Origin: Tolypothrix sp. FACHB-123
Lineage (GTDB): Bacteria; Cyanobacteriota; Cyanobacteriia; Cyanobacteriales; Nostocaceae
Reading direction: 5' to 3'
DNA length: 64,000 bases
Assembly: GCF_014697075.1 (NCBI RefSeq)
Contig: NZ_JACJRE010000017.1
Span: forward strand, 62,001-126,000
In this document: in pieces, positions 52,769-61,689 of the stretch
Layout of the letters: each line of letters starts with the position of its first letter
How positions within the stretch are numbered: the first letter of the stretch is position 1
Notes under the pieces: generated by a model
Seen by the model: the letters and a program-made list of their open reading frames with translations, nothing else
Database searches by the model: none
Told to the model about the DNA's origin: nothing
Position numbers and translations under genes: made by a program

Positions 52769-53869
52769 TTAAAACGAAATGATCAAATAACTATTTTGAA
52801 ACTTCGCCCCAGTGATGGGTTTACCACTGAGAGAGGGTGGGAGGTCAATATTGCGCCGTTGGTCGCCGGCTTCTACTGTTACTTCTGGGCCGTACTGGGT
52901 TAGCTTGACTTGCTTTTTATCAAATCCAGGTAGGAATAAGCGTACCTGACGGTTGTGGACATCAATTTCAATGGGTTTTGGTGCTTTTATTGCTTCCTGG
53001 ACAAAGTCTGGTAGGGCATCCATAAGCGATCGCCATTCACCAGCCGATGCATCAGGTACTACACTAATGGGTAAGGGGTTAAATTCCTCTGTAAGATTTT
53101 GGTTACCGTCAGCAGAGACAACAATAACACCACCAACGGTAACACCTATTTGCTGTGCGCTACCCCACAAATAGCGGCTGCTAGCTACCTCAATGGGTTC
53201 TGGCGTAGTTACCAAAAAAGCAGCAACGCGCCGGGGGTCAGCCACAGCAGCTTTACCCTTTTCAAGGAAATTATTGACTTGATTAGTCGGTTGAGAGAAG
53301 TTATCTGCTGTCCAATTAAAATTGAACAAAGTGCTAATCAGCGGTTGAATCAAGGGCGATTCGGCAATTGTTTTGCCTAAATCAGAGTTAACAAATAATT
53401 GCCGAAAGCGGCGCACATACCAGCTCAAAGACTCTGGTAATCCCAACATCCGCAAGCTAGAAGCGTCACCTGTGCCATCGTAAACAATCACATCATATTT
53501 GCCAGAAGCATCATATTCACGGATTGCATTGAGGGCAAGGGCGTTATCCATCCCTGGCAATACTACCAATTCTTCACCATAAACATCTTTAATAATTGGT
53601 GTGCGGAGGTATTGCGCCTCAAGCTTTTTGACTTCTTCCCATTGGCGTTGTAGTAGTACAGATGCTTGAAACTGTACTACTTGCAAATTAGGAGCAATTT
53701 CTTGAGGGTCGGATGTTAGGGTTGTATCCAGCAAAACGGGTAATGCTGGTTCTGCCAGTCCGGCTAAAAGTACGCGCTTACCTTGGCTAGCCAATAATTT
53801 GGCGGCAGCGATCGCAATTTTGGTACGAGCAATGCCGCTTTTGCCCAAAAATGTCAATATTAGGGTCAT
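52769..53869 (-). CDS. get3d: Get3d: ArsA/Get3-type ATPase with alpha-crystallin tail
   Basis: A 366-residue protein made of an ArsA/Get3-like P-loop fold (about residues 1-285) and a C-terminal alpha-crystallin-type beta domain (about 293-366: VRLFLPGFDKKQVKLTQYG, YLIISF). This architecture is that of the phototroph-specific Get3d group, a Get3 relative of still unclear client. The deviant Walker A reads FLGKSGIARTK: the first Lys is present (K10), but the usual GKT lysine is Arg15, and GK is AR, so ATP hydrolysis may be weak or lost, although the change could be general in the group. Neighbours are chlG downstream and petP upstream. Confidence 0.9.
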   Translation of the reverse strand: MTLILTFLGKSGIARTKIAIAAAKLLASQGKRVLLAGLAEPALPVLLDTTLTSDPQEIAPNLQVVQFQASVLLQRQWEEVKKLEAQYLRTPIIKDVYGEELVVLPGMDNALALNAIREYDASGKYDVIVYDGTGDASSLRMLGLPESLSWYVRRFRQLFVNSDLGKTIAESPLIQPLISTLFNFNWTADNFSQPTNQVNNFLEKGKAAVADPRRVAAFLVTTPEPIEVASSRYLWGSAQQIGVTVGGVIVVSADGNQNLTEEFNPLPISVVPDASAGEWRSLMDALPDFVQEAIKAPKPIEIDVHNRQVRLFLPGFDKKQVKLTQYGPEVTVEAGDQRRNIDLPPSLSGKPITGAKFQNSYLIISF

Positions 53870-53942
53870 GACTTGATTTCCACCTTACCGCCGATTGTTG
53901 TCAATTCCAACTTAGCACTCGGCAAATCTTCTTAACTTCCGC

Positions 53943-54137
53943 CTACTGTACGACTCTCAGTTCATCTTCAAAAAACCAAGTAGATGAATTATCGTCAAAT
54001 TGTATTACTACACCCACACCGCTACCATCGGTGACTTTGTAGCCTAAAACTGTGCCAACTTCTCCTAATCTTTTCACAATTGGGGGAGAGACGCGATCGC
54101 GCAAACGAACTACCTTAACCTTCTGTCCGATTTCCAT
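53943..54137 (-). CDS. petP: cytochrome b6f complex subunit PetP
   Basis: A 64-residue soluble subunit on the cytoplasmic side of the cytochrome b6f complex, with an SH3-like fold; it influences linear electron flow. The sequence from ATG 54137 (MEIGQKVKVVRLRDRVS) with ENELRVVQ-like end and IQFDDNSSTWFFEDEL matches the family. A TTG at 54149 would add four residues and is not preferred. It is 73 bases upstream of the get3d gene on the same strand and could be cotranscribed. Confidence 0.92.
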   Translation of the reverse strand: MEIGQKVKVVRLRDRVSPPIVKRLGEVGTVLGYKVTDGSGVGVVIQFDDNSSTWFFEDELRVVQ

Positions 54138-54517
54138 GCCTAGATACAATGCAATAAACCAAGTCTCAGTTTAACTGAATCCGTGCCTCATCTGTAATAG
54201 ATTTAGGGCAATGAGGATGTGTGCATAAATGCGATCGCCTTTGGCCTTACAGCAGATTATCAGCTTCTAGACATCGCTCCGGATTAACCCCGATAATTTG
54301 AGTTAATTTATCGAATGAGCCGAACACACAAGTTTGATTTCCGATAATTATCAACTTGCTTTATAGTTCATTGATAGTATAATGACTCAGTTAATTAGGA
54401 CACTATATGTCTCTAAATTTGTTATTGCTATTAAAATGCAATAGGAACTTTCATAATTAACTAGATTCATAAATATCAATTGAATAGGTAACTATTAAGC
54501 AAGAGAGGACGCAGGAA
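54138..54517. other. divergent region petP / polysaccharide exporter
   Basis: 380 bases between petP and the wzm-like gene. It includes a strong -10-like TATAAT at 54378-54383 facing the exporter, and one HIP1-like site. The petP promoter should be near 54150-54250 on the minus strand. No gene is seen. Confidence 0.6.
54356..54383 (+). promoter_or_regulatory. candidate sigma70-type promoter for polysaccharide cluster
   Basis: TTGCTT (54356-54361), 16 bases, then a perfect TATAAT (54378-54383), 135 bases upstream of the first exporter codon. There is no comparable match elsewhere in this gap. The predicted leader would be about 130 bases long. Confidence 0.5.
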
Positions 54518-55375
54518 TTGCTACGAAAAATCCAGAGATTGATGCGTCATATTGGCAAAATCAGGCGTATCCTACCAGTAGACGAAAAATTATGGGTGAA
54601 ATTTGATTTACTCAGAACTTTGGTGAGACGGGATTTAGAAGCACGATATAAAGGTTCTGTATTAGGTAATTTATGGCCTTTATTAAATCAGATCTCACAA
54701 TTACTAATTTACACCTATGTATTCTCAATAGTCTTAAAACTCAAAATAACTCTTAAAAGTTTACCTGACAACAACTTTACTTTTGGATTATGGTTGTTTG
54801 CTGGGTTATTACCTTGGATTGCATTTACAGGTGGATTACTTCAATCTGCTAATTCAGTAGTTACTCAACCAAACCTGGTTAAAAAAGTAGTTTTCCCCTT
54901 AGCTTTATTACCTATAGTCCCAATTCTTTCCACATTTATTGAAAGTTCTTTGGGCTTAATGGCATTAATTTTCTTTGTAGCCTTAAGTTCCCATACTTTA
55001 CCTACTACTTTGATATTATTACCATTAGTTTGGTTAACCCAGTTATTATTAACAGCCGGGTTAGGTTATTTAGCAGCAGGACTAACTGTATTTTTGCGGG
55101 ATATTCCTCAAACATTAGGAGTAGTTTTAAATATTTGGTTTTATATCACTCCACTTGTTTATCCAGCCTCAAATATTCCCGAACAATGGCGAAATTGGAT
55201 ATTTTGGTTGAATCCCATTGCCGCGATCGCTGAAGTTTATCGTGATTTAATCTTAGCTGGGGAAGTAAAACATTGGGGCGAATGGGGAGTAGCCTCAATA
55301 GTTGCATCTATACTGTTTGTAAGCGGATTTTTAGTATATAAACGGTTGCGTCCAGCCTTTGCCGATGTATTGTAA
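54518..55375 (+). CDS. polysaccharide ABC exporter permease (Wzm-like)
   Basis: Inner-membrane permease of an ABC-2-type polysaccharide or O-antigen exporter. Six hydrophobic segments lie between residues 55 and 280, and the conserved amphipathic region LLRTLVRRDLEARYKGSVLGNLWPLLNQI precedes the first. The start is TTG 54518, helped by GAGAGGA about 10 bases upstream; ATG 54542 (MRHIGKIRR) is an alternative. Its partner ATPase is the next gene. First gene of a plus-strand surface-polysaccharide cluster. Confidence 0.92.
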   Translation: MLRKIQRLMRHIGKIRRILPVDEKLWVKFDLLRTLVRRDLEARYKGSVLGNLWPLLNQISQLLIYTYVFSIVLKLKITLKSLPDNNFTFGLWLFAGLLPWIAFTGGLLQSANSVVTQPNLVKKVVFPLALLPIVPILSTFIESSLGLMALIFFVALSSHTLPTTLILLPLVWLTQLLLTAGLGYLAAGLTVFLRDIPQTLGVVLNIWFYITPLVYPASNIPEQWRNWIFWLNPIAAIAEVYRDLILAGEVKHWGEWGVASIVASILFVSGFLVYKRLRPAFADVL

Positions 55376-55540
55376 AAATATTCCCACAATTCTCTAAAAA
55401 AATTTCCCAAAAATTGCGCTATATTCACCACATTCAACTAATTAACTGTATTAACTAACTTCTCAATCAATTTCTAACACAAGTCTAATTTATATTTATT
55501 AAATTAAACTGTGAAAGTTTTAATTATTTATAACTACTAT

Positions 55541-56908
55541 ATGGAAACAGAAATTGCTATTTCTTTGAAGAATATCTCAAAGTGTTATAAACGATATGCC
55601 CGTCCTGTAGATAGACTTAAAGAGATTTTGCTACCAGGAAAAAGCTATGCTCAAGAGTTTTGGGCACTCCAAGATATATCTTTTGAAGTCATGAAAGGCG
55701 AGACAATGGGTATCATTGGTCGCAATGGCGCAGGTAAATCTACCCTCCTACAAATGATTTGTGGTACTTTGACCCCAACAAGTGGAGAAATTCAAGTCAA
55801 TGGCACTGTTGCTGCACTATTAGAATTAGGCGCAGGATTTAATCCTGAATTCACAGGGCGAGAAAATGTCTACATGAATGGAGCAATCATTGGTCTTTCA
55901 CAAGAACAAGTTAATGAACGCTTTGATAAGATTGCTGCTTTTGCTGATATCGGAGATTTTATCGACCAGCCTGTCAAGACTTATTCTAGTGGGATGTATG
56001 TTAGGTTAGCTTTTGCCTCAGCTATTCATGTGGAACCAGATATTCTCATCGTTGATGAAGCGCTATCCGTCGGCGATATGTTCTTTCAAGCTAAATGTAT
56101 GGCGCAGATGCAGCAGATGATGAATGCAGGGACAACTGTTTTATTTGTTAGTCATGATATCGGTTCAGTAAAAAGCTTATGTCAAAGATGTGTGTTTCTT
56201 GAACAAGGAAAATTACAAAAAATAGGTAAAGCCTCAGATGTAGTCTCTCTTTACACGGGAATTATTCACAGTGAAATAAATCAAGAATTCAAAGTACTAT
56301 TAGCAGATAAAAAAGGTAAAACTGAGATAGGAAAAACTATCCCAAATCAAAGAACACCACAATTTAGTGGAGCTACCGACAATTCCGTCATTTCAGAAAT
56401 ATTTGTATCTATTGACCAAGAAGTTCAATTTGCTGAAGGTAATCATCGCTATGGCGAAGGTGGAGCCAGAATATTAGATATTAAGCTATTAAATAGTCAA
56501 CATCAACCTACAGAACAACTTGAATTAAAAGAAGATTTTACTATTCAGGCTTCAATTCGGTTTGAGCAGGAGCTACCTACTTTTTGTTTTGGCTATTTAA
56601 TTAGAGATATCAAAGGCATTGATCTGATTGGAACTGTAACATCTATTGAAAGAGTTAATATGCCATCCGTTTCCACCGGAGAAGTGTATGTAGTAGAAAT
56701 GAAGTCTCAAAATATGCTCAATGCTGGTATCTATACCTTGACATTTGCAGTAGAAAGACCAATTATCTTAAATCAACAGCATATTTTTTTAGATTGGGTC
56801 AATGATGCTCTAGTTTTTCAGGTTAATATACCTGAAGATCCTTTAGATCGTTTTGCCTCTAAAATTTATGTTCCTGCCGAGATTAAATACCAGCAATTAA
56901 ATACTTGA
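55541..56908 (+). CDS. polysaccharide ABC exporter ATPase (Wzt-like)
   Basis: Cytoplasmic ATPase of the exporter. From ATG 55541 (METEIAISLKNISKCY) it has 455 residues: a nucleotide-binding domain (about 1-245) with Walker A GRNGAGKST, signature TYSSGMYVRLAFA and Walker B ILIVDEALSVGD, and a C-terminal Wzt-type beta-sandwich (about 300-450) with RYGEGGARILDIKLLNS. That domain binds the end-modified polysaccharide before export. A GTG at 55511 would add ten residues. Partnered with the upstream permease. Confidence 0.95.
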   Translation: METEIAISLKNISKCYKRYARPVDRLKEILLPGKSYAQEFWALQDISFEVMKGETMGIIGRNGAGKSTLLQMICGTLTPTSGEIQVNGTVAALLELGAGFNPEFTGRENVYMNGAIIGLSQEQVNERFDKIAAFADIGDFIDQPVKTYSSGMYVRLAFASAIHVEPDILIVDEALSVGDMFFQAKCMAQMQQMMNAGTTVLFVSHDIGSVKSLCQRCVFLEQGKLQKIGKASDVVSLYTGIIHSEINQEFKVLLADKKGKTEIGKTIPNQRTPQFSGATDNSVISEIFVSIDQEVQFAEGNHRYGEGGARILDIKLLNSQHQPTEQLELKEDFTIQASIRFEQELPTFCFGYLIRDIKGIDLIGTVTSIERVNMPSVSTGEVYVVEMKSQNMLNAGIYTLTFAVERPIILNQQHIFLDWVNDALVFQVNIPEDPLDRFASKIYVPAEIKYQQLNT

Positions 56909-56930
56909 TTTGTCAAGGGAAAGATATTTT

Positions 56931-57659
56931 ATGATTAGTGAAACCGCCGTTGTAAAAACTCAATTTATTGGCAACAATACCGAAATTAAAAACTTTGTTG
57001 TTATCGCCGCAGATGTACATATAGGAAATAATGTTATTATTCATCCTCATGTAACTATAGAATCCGGTACCATTATTGGTGATGGAGTAGAGATATTTCC
57101 AGGAGCTTATATTGGTAAAGAGCCAAAGGGAGCAGGTGCAACTTCAAGAAAATTAGAGTTTGCGAAAAAAATAGTCATAAATGAGAATTGTTCAATTGGG
57201 CCAAACTGCGTAATTTATTATGATGTAGAAATTGGTCGTAATACTTTAATTGGTGATAATGCTTCTATTCGGGAAGGAGTTAAAGTGGGTGAATTCTGTA
57301 TTCTTAGTAGGGGAGTTACAGTAAATTACAATACTCGCATTGGTAACCGCACAAAAATTATGGATCTCAGCCATATTACAGGCAATTGTGAAATAGGCGA
57401 AGATGTATTTATTAGTGTTTTAGTTTCGACAACTAACGATCGCGCTATTGGTAAATTAGGATATGAAGAAGAACGTATTCAAGGGCCGAAAATTAGTAAT
57501 AAAGTAGCGATTGGTGCAGGTGCTAATATTCTTCCAGGCGTCAATATTGGTGAAGGTTCTGTGATTGCTGCTGCATCTGTAGTCAATAAAGATGTGCCAG
57601 CAGGCAAAATGGTAGCTGGTAATCCAGCGCGTTTGATTAAAACTCTTAGTGAAGAATGA
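56931..57659 (+). CDS. hexapeptide-repeat acyltransferase (LpxA/FdtC-like)
   Basis: Left-handed beta-helix acyltransferase with many IGNNVIIHPHVTI-type hexapeptide repeats from residue 10 to about 225, ending with the trimer-interface motif VPAGKMVAGNPARLIK. From ATG 56931, 8 bases after AAGGGA, it has 242 residues. In context, with FdtA- and DegT-like genes downstream, an N-acetyltransferase of the FdtC/QdtC kind for a 3-amino-sugar nucleotide is most likely; an LpxA-like lipid enzyme is the alternative. Its stop overlaps the next start by 4 bases (ATGA). Confidence 0.8.
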   Translation: MISETAVVKTQFIGNNTEIKNFVVIAADVHIGNNVIIHPHVTIESGTIIGDGVEIFPGAYIGKEPKGAGATSRKLEFAKKIVINENCSIGPNCVIYYDVEIGRNTLIGDNASIREGVKVGEFCILSRGVTVNYNTRIGNRTKIMDLSHITGNCEIGEDVFISVLVSTTNDRAIGKLGYEEERIQGPKISNKVAIGAGANILPGVNIGEGSVIAAASVVNKDVPAGKMVAGNPARLIKTLSEE

Positions 57660-58795
57660 TTAAACAGGAACTCTTACCACTTACCAGCCTGAGATTTATT
57701 AGTGCATTCTGGGTTTTCTTATTTCATATAACATTGCGATGGCCCTTGAATTTGCCTGTTCCTGTTGCTAATATTCTTTCCCAAGGGCCATTGGGAATGT
57801 CAATTTTTTTTATTCTCTCAGGCTTTATTTTGACATATAACTATTTTGAAAAAGAGCCTATAAAAGAATATCAAGCTTTTGTAATTAAACGCTTTGCCAG
57901 AATTTATCCAATTTATATAATAGTTAGTCTGGCAACTTTACCCTGGTTTGTTATCCCTCAAAGCCCAACCCATACAAGCCATGATATTGTTATTTTTCTG
58001 ACATATATCATAATAGTAATTTTAAATATATGCTTATTACAAGCATGGTTCCCCTCACTTTTTAACTATTGGATTCATGGCAGTACTTGGTCTTTGTCGG
58101 TGGAATGGTTTTTTTATCTATTATTCCCCTTCATCCTTTCTTTCATCAAAAATTTAAAACCTAAATTATTAATAAAGCTGCTATGGATTTTATATTTTTT
58201 ATCGCTTGTACCAGGCTTAATATTCATGTCTCCTCTGGAGCCTAAGCCATTATCATCCGCAGTTTACGCTCTGCCAGTTTATAGGTTACCAGAATGTATT
58301 ATAGGAATGATAGTTGCTATTTTCTTTATCAAGAAAATTCAGCAACATAAACACCCAAAAGCTATAAATACTAAGTTAGTATCTTGCTATTTATTATTAG
58401 CCATTTATTTAAGTTTATTTGCAAGAACTTTACCTTTAATCTATGTAAGCCATAATTTTCTTGTTATTCCTATACTTGCTTTAATTATCTACTATTGTGC
58501 CCATCTATCCCAGGGATTCATTTATAAAATATTATCAAATAAGTTTTTAATTCTATTGGGAAAAATTAGCTATTCTTTTTATTTGGTGCAATCTATACCA
58601 ATATTTTTTGTAGAAAAAAATCATAAATTGATAATTGCAATTATCCCCTGCTTGGCAAATCATTATATTTTAACTATTAGCTTGATTATTGTTAATTTAT
58701 TTATATCTTATTTAGTTTATTCTTTTTTAGAAGACCCATGCCGAAAAAAGATCCTAGAAATTGCTAAAATTAAAAATATCCTTAGATCCATCTAA
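57656..58795 (+). CDS. acyltransferase 3 family (OafA/WecH-like)
   Basis: Membrane O-acyltransferase of the acyltransferase-3 family; 379 residues with about ten hydrophobic helices. The start PLTSLRFISAFWVFLFHIT carries the conserved His, and KRFARIYPIY with the HGSTWSLSVEWFFYLLFP region are family hallmarks. It probably O-acetylates sugars of the exported polysaccharide. Very AT-rich with Ile/Phe/Leu bias, like its neighbours in this cluster. It is translationally coupled to the preceding acyltransferase (4-bp overlap). Confidence 0.9.
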   Translation: MIKQELLPLTSLRFISAFWVFLFHITLRWPLNLPVPVANILSQGPLGMSIFFILSGFILTYNYFEKEPIKEYQAFVIKRFARIYPIYIIVSLATLPWFVIPQSPTHTSHDIVIFLTYIIIVILNICLLQAWFPSLFNYWIHGSTWSLSVEWFFYLLFPFILSFIKNLKPKLLIKLLWILYFLSLVPGLIFMSPLEPKPLSSAVYALPVYRLPECIIGMIVAIFFIKKIQQHKHPKAINTKLVSCYLLLAIYLSLFARTLPLIYVSHNFLVIPILALIIYYCAHLSQGFIYKILSNKFLILLGKISYSFYLVQSIPIFFVEKNHKLIIAIIPCLANHYILTISLIIVNLFISYLVYSFLEDPCRKKILEIAKIKNILRSI

Positions 58796-58918
58796 ATGAT
58801 TTACAGTTAATCATTCAAAAAATATTTTTAACAAAATTTAAATTCCTGCTTATTAGGTATTATTTGACATTTATGCCTGTAATTATTAAAATTAAATATT
58901 TATCAATAGAATACTTAT

Positions 58919-59329
58919 ATGATTGACAAATGTAAAATTATTGAATTACCTAAAATTAAAGATCCGCGGGGGAATTTGACTTTTGTAGAAGGTGGCAAAC
59001 ATATCCCATTTGATATTCAGCGGGTTTACTATTTATATGATGTTCCTGGTGGTGCCGAACGGGGTGGTCATGCCCATAAAGAATTACAACAACTGATTAT
59101 TGCTATGTCAGGTAGTTTTGATGTTCTTTTAGATGACGGCACTGAGAAAAAGCGTTTTTACCTTAATCGCTCTTATTATGGCCTATATATTTGCCCTATG
59201 ATTTGGCGAGAACTGGACAATTTTTCATCTGGATCTGTTTGTATGGTTTTGGCTTCTAACTTCTACGATGAAGCTGATTATTATAGAGATTATCAAGAAT
59301 TTTTAGATAATTTAGGCACAAAAATATGA
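58919..59329 (+). CDS. sugar 3,4-ketoisomerase (FdtA/QdtA-like cupin)
   Basis: Cupin isomerase that turns a dTDP-4-keto-6-deoxyhexose into its 3-keto form, on the route to a 3-amino-3,6-dideoxyhexose. The 136 residues match the WxcM-like/FdtA family: [43 protein letters not shown] with the catalytic His pair (H51, H53), and the [13 protein letters not shown] stretch near residue 100. Its stop overlaps the aminotransferase start (ATGA), as in other fdtA-fdtB pairs. FdtA (Fuc3NAc) and QdtA (Qui3NAc) cannot be separated by eye. Confidence 0.9.
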   Translation: MIDKCKIIELPKIKDPRGNLTFVEGGKHIPFDIQRVYYLYDVPGGAERGGHAHKELQQLIIAMSGSFDVLLDDGTEKKRFYLNRSYYGLYICPMIWRELDNFSSGSVCMVLASNFYDEADYYRDYQEFLDNLGTKI

Positions 59330-60429
59330 TTGAAGTACCATTTATTAATATTGATGCTCAATATGCAGAATTAAAAGAAGAATTGGACGCCGCTTACCGA
59401 CGGGTTATGGAGTCTGGTTGGTATATTTTAGGTAAAGAATTAGCAGCATTTGAAGCAGAGTTTGCTGCTTATTGTCAAACAAAATATTGCATTGGAGTTG
59501 GCAATGGTTTAGAAGCTTTACATCTGATTCTGAGAGCCTTAGATATTGGCAATGGTGATGAAGTAATTGTACCAGCAAATACTTACATTGCTTCTTGGTT
59601 AGCTATTTCTTACGCAGGCGCAACACCAGTACCAGTAGAACCAGATGAGCATACATATAATATCAATCCTTCATTGATTGAAGCCGCAATTACAGAACGT
59701 ACAAAAGCTATTATGGCAGTGCATCTGTATGGTCAACCAGCTGACATGGATGCAATATCTGAAATTGCTACACGCTACAATCTCAAACTCATAGAAGATG
59801 CTGCTCAAAGTCATGGCGCACGTTACAAAGGACGACGAGTAGGTAGCTTGGGGGATGCAGCTGGCTTTAGTTTTTACCCAACTAAAAATCTTGGGGCGAT
59901 TGGTGATGGGGGAGCAGTAACAACCAATAATGCTGATTTAGCAGATAAAGTCCGTTTATTGCGTAACTATGGTTCCCGCATTAAATATGAAAATGAAATT
60001 CAAGGGTTTAATAGTCGATTAGATGAACTACAAGCAGCATTTTTAAGAGTTAAATTAAGCAAACTTGATCAATGGAATACTCGGCGTGTGAAGGTTGCGG
60101 AACAATACCTGAAAACTCTCGTCCAATGTCCCAACTTAACTTTACCAATTGTACCTGATTGGGCGGAACCAGTATGGCATTTATTTGTTGTGCGTTATCC
60201 TCAACGCAAGATTTTGGAACAGCATTTAAGCCAATGCAGTGTTGGTACGCTGGTTCACTATCCAATTCCTCCTCATTTGTCTGGTGCATATAGTGTAAAC
60301 AACTGGCAAAGAGGTAGTTTTCCCATTACTGAGCAGCTGTCTCAAGAAGTGTTGAGTATACCAATGTCATTTCACATGACAGATGAACAAGTGCAGATAG
60401 TAATTAACAGTTTTATGGAGGTGTTTTAA
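59326..60429 (+). CDS. DegT/DnrJ/EryC1 aminotransferase (FdtB/QdtB-like)
   Basis: PLP-dependent sugar aminotransferase, 367 residues. The PLP lysine is K187 in [16 protein letters not shown], with [14 protein letters not shown] before it and the substrate-proximal [13 protein letters not shown] after. With the coupled FdtA-like ketoisomerase it should aminate C3 of a dTDP-keto-sugar, and the upstream hexapeptide acyltransferase would N-acetylate it. The rmlA/rmlB genes that make the dTDP-keto-sugar are not in the window. Confidence 0.93.
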   Translation: MIEVPFINIDAQYAELKEELDAAYRRVMESGWYILGKELAAFEAEFAAYCQTKYCIGVGNGLEALHLILRALDIGNGDEVIVPANTYIASWLAISYAGATPVPVEPDEHTYNINPSLIEAAITERTKAIMAVHLYGQPADMDAISEIATRYNLKLIEDAAQSHGARYKGRRVGSLGDAAGFSFYPTKNLGAIGDGGAVTTNNADLADKVRLLRNYGSRIKYENEIQGFNSRLDELQAAFLRVKLSKLDQWNTRRVKVAEQYLKTLVQCPNLTLPIVPDWAEPVWHLFVVRYPQRKILEQHLSQCSVGTLVHYPIPPHLSGAYSVNNWQRGSFPITEQLSQEVLSIPMSFHMTDEQVQIVINSFMEVF

Positions 60430-61506
60430 GTGGCAGTCAGTACACCTTTAGTTAGTGTTGTGATGACTACCTATAATCATGAAAAGTATATTGCTGAAGC
60501 AATTAAAAGTGTTTTAGAACAAACATTCACAGATTTTGAATTGATTATCATTAATGATGGTTCTAGTGATAACACTGATAAAATCATTAAGTTATTTTTG
60601 TCAGACAAGAGAATCGTTTATATTCATCAAGACAATCAAGGCCCCAGTGTGGCTGTTAATAACGGTATATTAACAGCCAAAGGAAAGTACATTGCTTTAA
60701 TGTCTGGAGATGATATCTGCTATCCTGAGCGTTTAGAAAAGCAGTATCAATATTTAGAGACAAGCGGACAAAAAATAGCTTTTTCTTGGGTTGATTTTAT
60801 TGATGATAATAGTCATCTAATTCTTGGCAACCATTTTGCTAAAAATTTCTTTAACTACCAGAACAAAACTAGAGCAGAAATGCTAAATACCCTATTTTTT
60901 AAAGGTAACTATCTATGTAGCGTTACTGCATTTATAGAAAAAGATGTTCTTTTAAAAGCAGGTTTATTTCACCTATCATCAATTCAATTACAAGATTTTG
61001 ATATGTGGATAAAGTTAGTCAAGCACTATGAAATTTTTATACTTACAGAAAAGTTAATCAAGTACAGAGTTCGCAGCGATGGGCAAAATTTAAGCCATCC
61101 AGATAGTAATTCTATACGTACTTATTTTGAAAAATATCAAATATATAAAAATGTTTTTGATAAAGTACCAATTGACTTATTTAAAGAAGCATTTGCTCAG
61201 AATTTGCAACGGGATGATTTTCAAGATGGCATCGAATATGAGTTAGAAAAAGCATTTTTATATTTAAATACCGATTTAACTTTTTTCCGTAGTATCGGCG
61301 TAGAGAAATTGTTTCATTTGCTACAAGATAATAATATTTTATCCGTTGCTAAAGAAAAATATGCTTTTGGTTTACCACAGTTATATGAAATCACCAAAAA
61401 TATTGACTTAACAAATAGTCTAGCTATTACATCAATCGAAAGTAGTAAATTTTGGAAATTTTATAGACTATTGGTTAAACTCAAATTAAAATTAGGATGG
61501 CAATAA
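60430..61506 (+). CDS. glycosyltransferase family 2
   Basis: Cytoplasmic GT-A glycosyltransferase, 358 residues: PLVSVVMTTYNHEKYIAEAIKSVLEQT at the N-terminus, IIINDGSSDNT (nucleotide-binding), and GDDICYPERLEKQ as the DxD-like metal site near residue 92. The last 120 residues have no clear domain. The start is GTG 60430, directly after the aminotransferase stop, with GGAGGT 6 bases upstream. It builds a linkage of the exported polysaccharide; the sugars are unknown. Confidence 0.92.
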   Translation: MAVSTPLVSVVMTTYNHEKYIAEAIKSVLEQTFTDFELIIINDGSSDNTDKIIKLFLSDKRIVYIHQDNQGPSVAVNNGILTAKGKYIALMSGDDICYPERLEKQYQYLETSGQKIAFSWVDFIDDNSHLILGNHFAKNFFNYQNKTRAEMLNTLFFKGNYLCSVTAFIEKDVLLKAGLFHLSSIQLQDFDMWIKLVKHYEIFILTEKLIKYRVRSDGQNLSHPDSNSIRTYFEKYQIYKNVFDKVPIDLFKEAFAQNLQRDDFQDGIEYELEKAFLYLNTDLTFFRSIGVEKLFHLLQDNNILSVAKEKYAFGLPQLYEITKNIDLTNSLAITSIESSKFWKFYRLLVKLKLKLGWQ

Positions 61507-61689
61507 TTATTTACTCGCTTGTTATCTATCCTGTGTTTTAATCTGCTGTTGAAGAGAAATATTTTGCCAGCAGTATTAAAGACTACAGCTTGATTCATTA
61601 TCTTTTCTTCTTGCATCTCTAAGCCTGATTAGTTTTATCTAATTAAAAATCACACAACTGTAATCACTTAAACCTAATCTTTGACTTCA

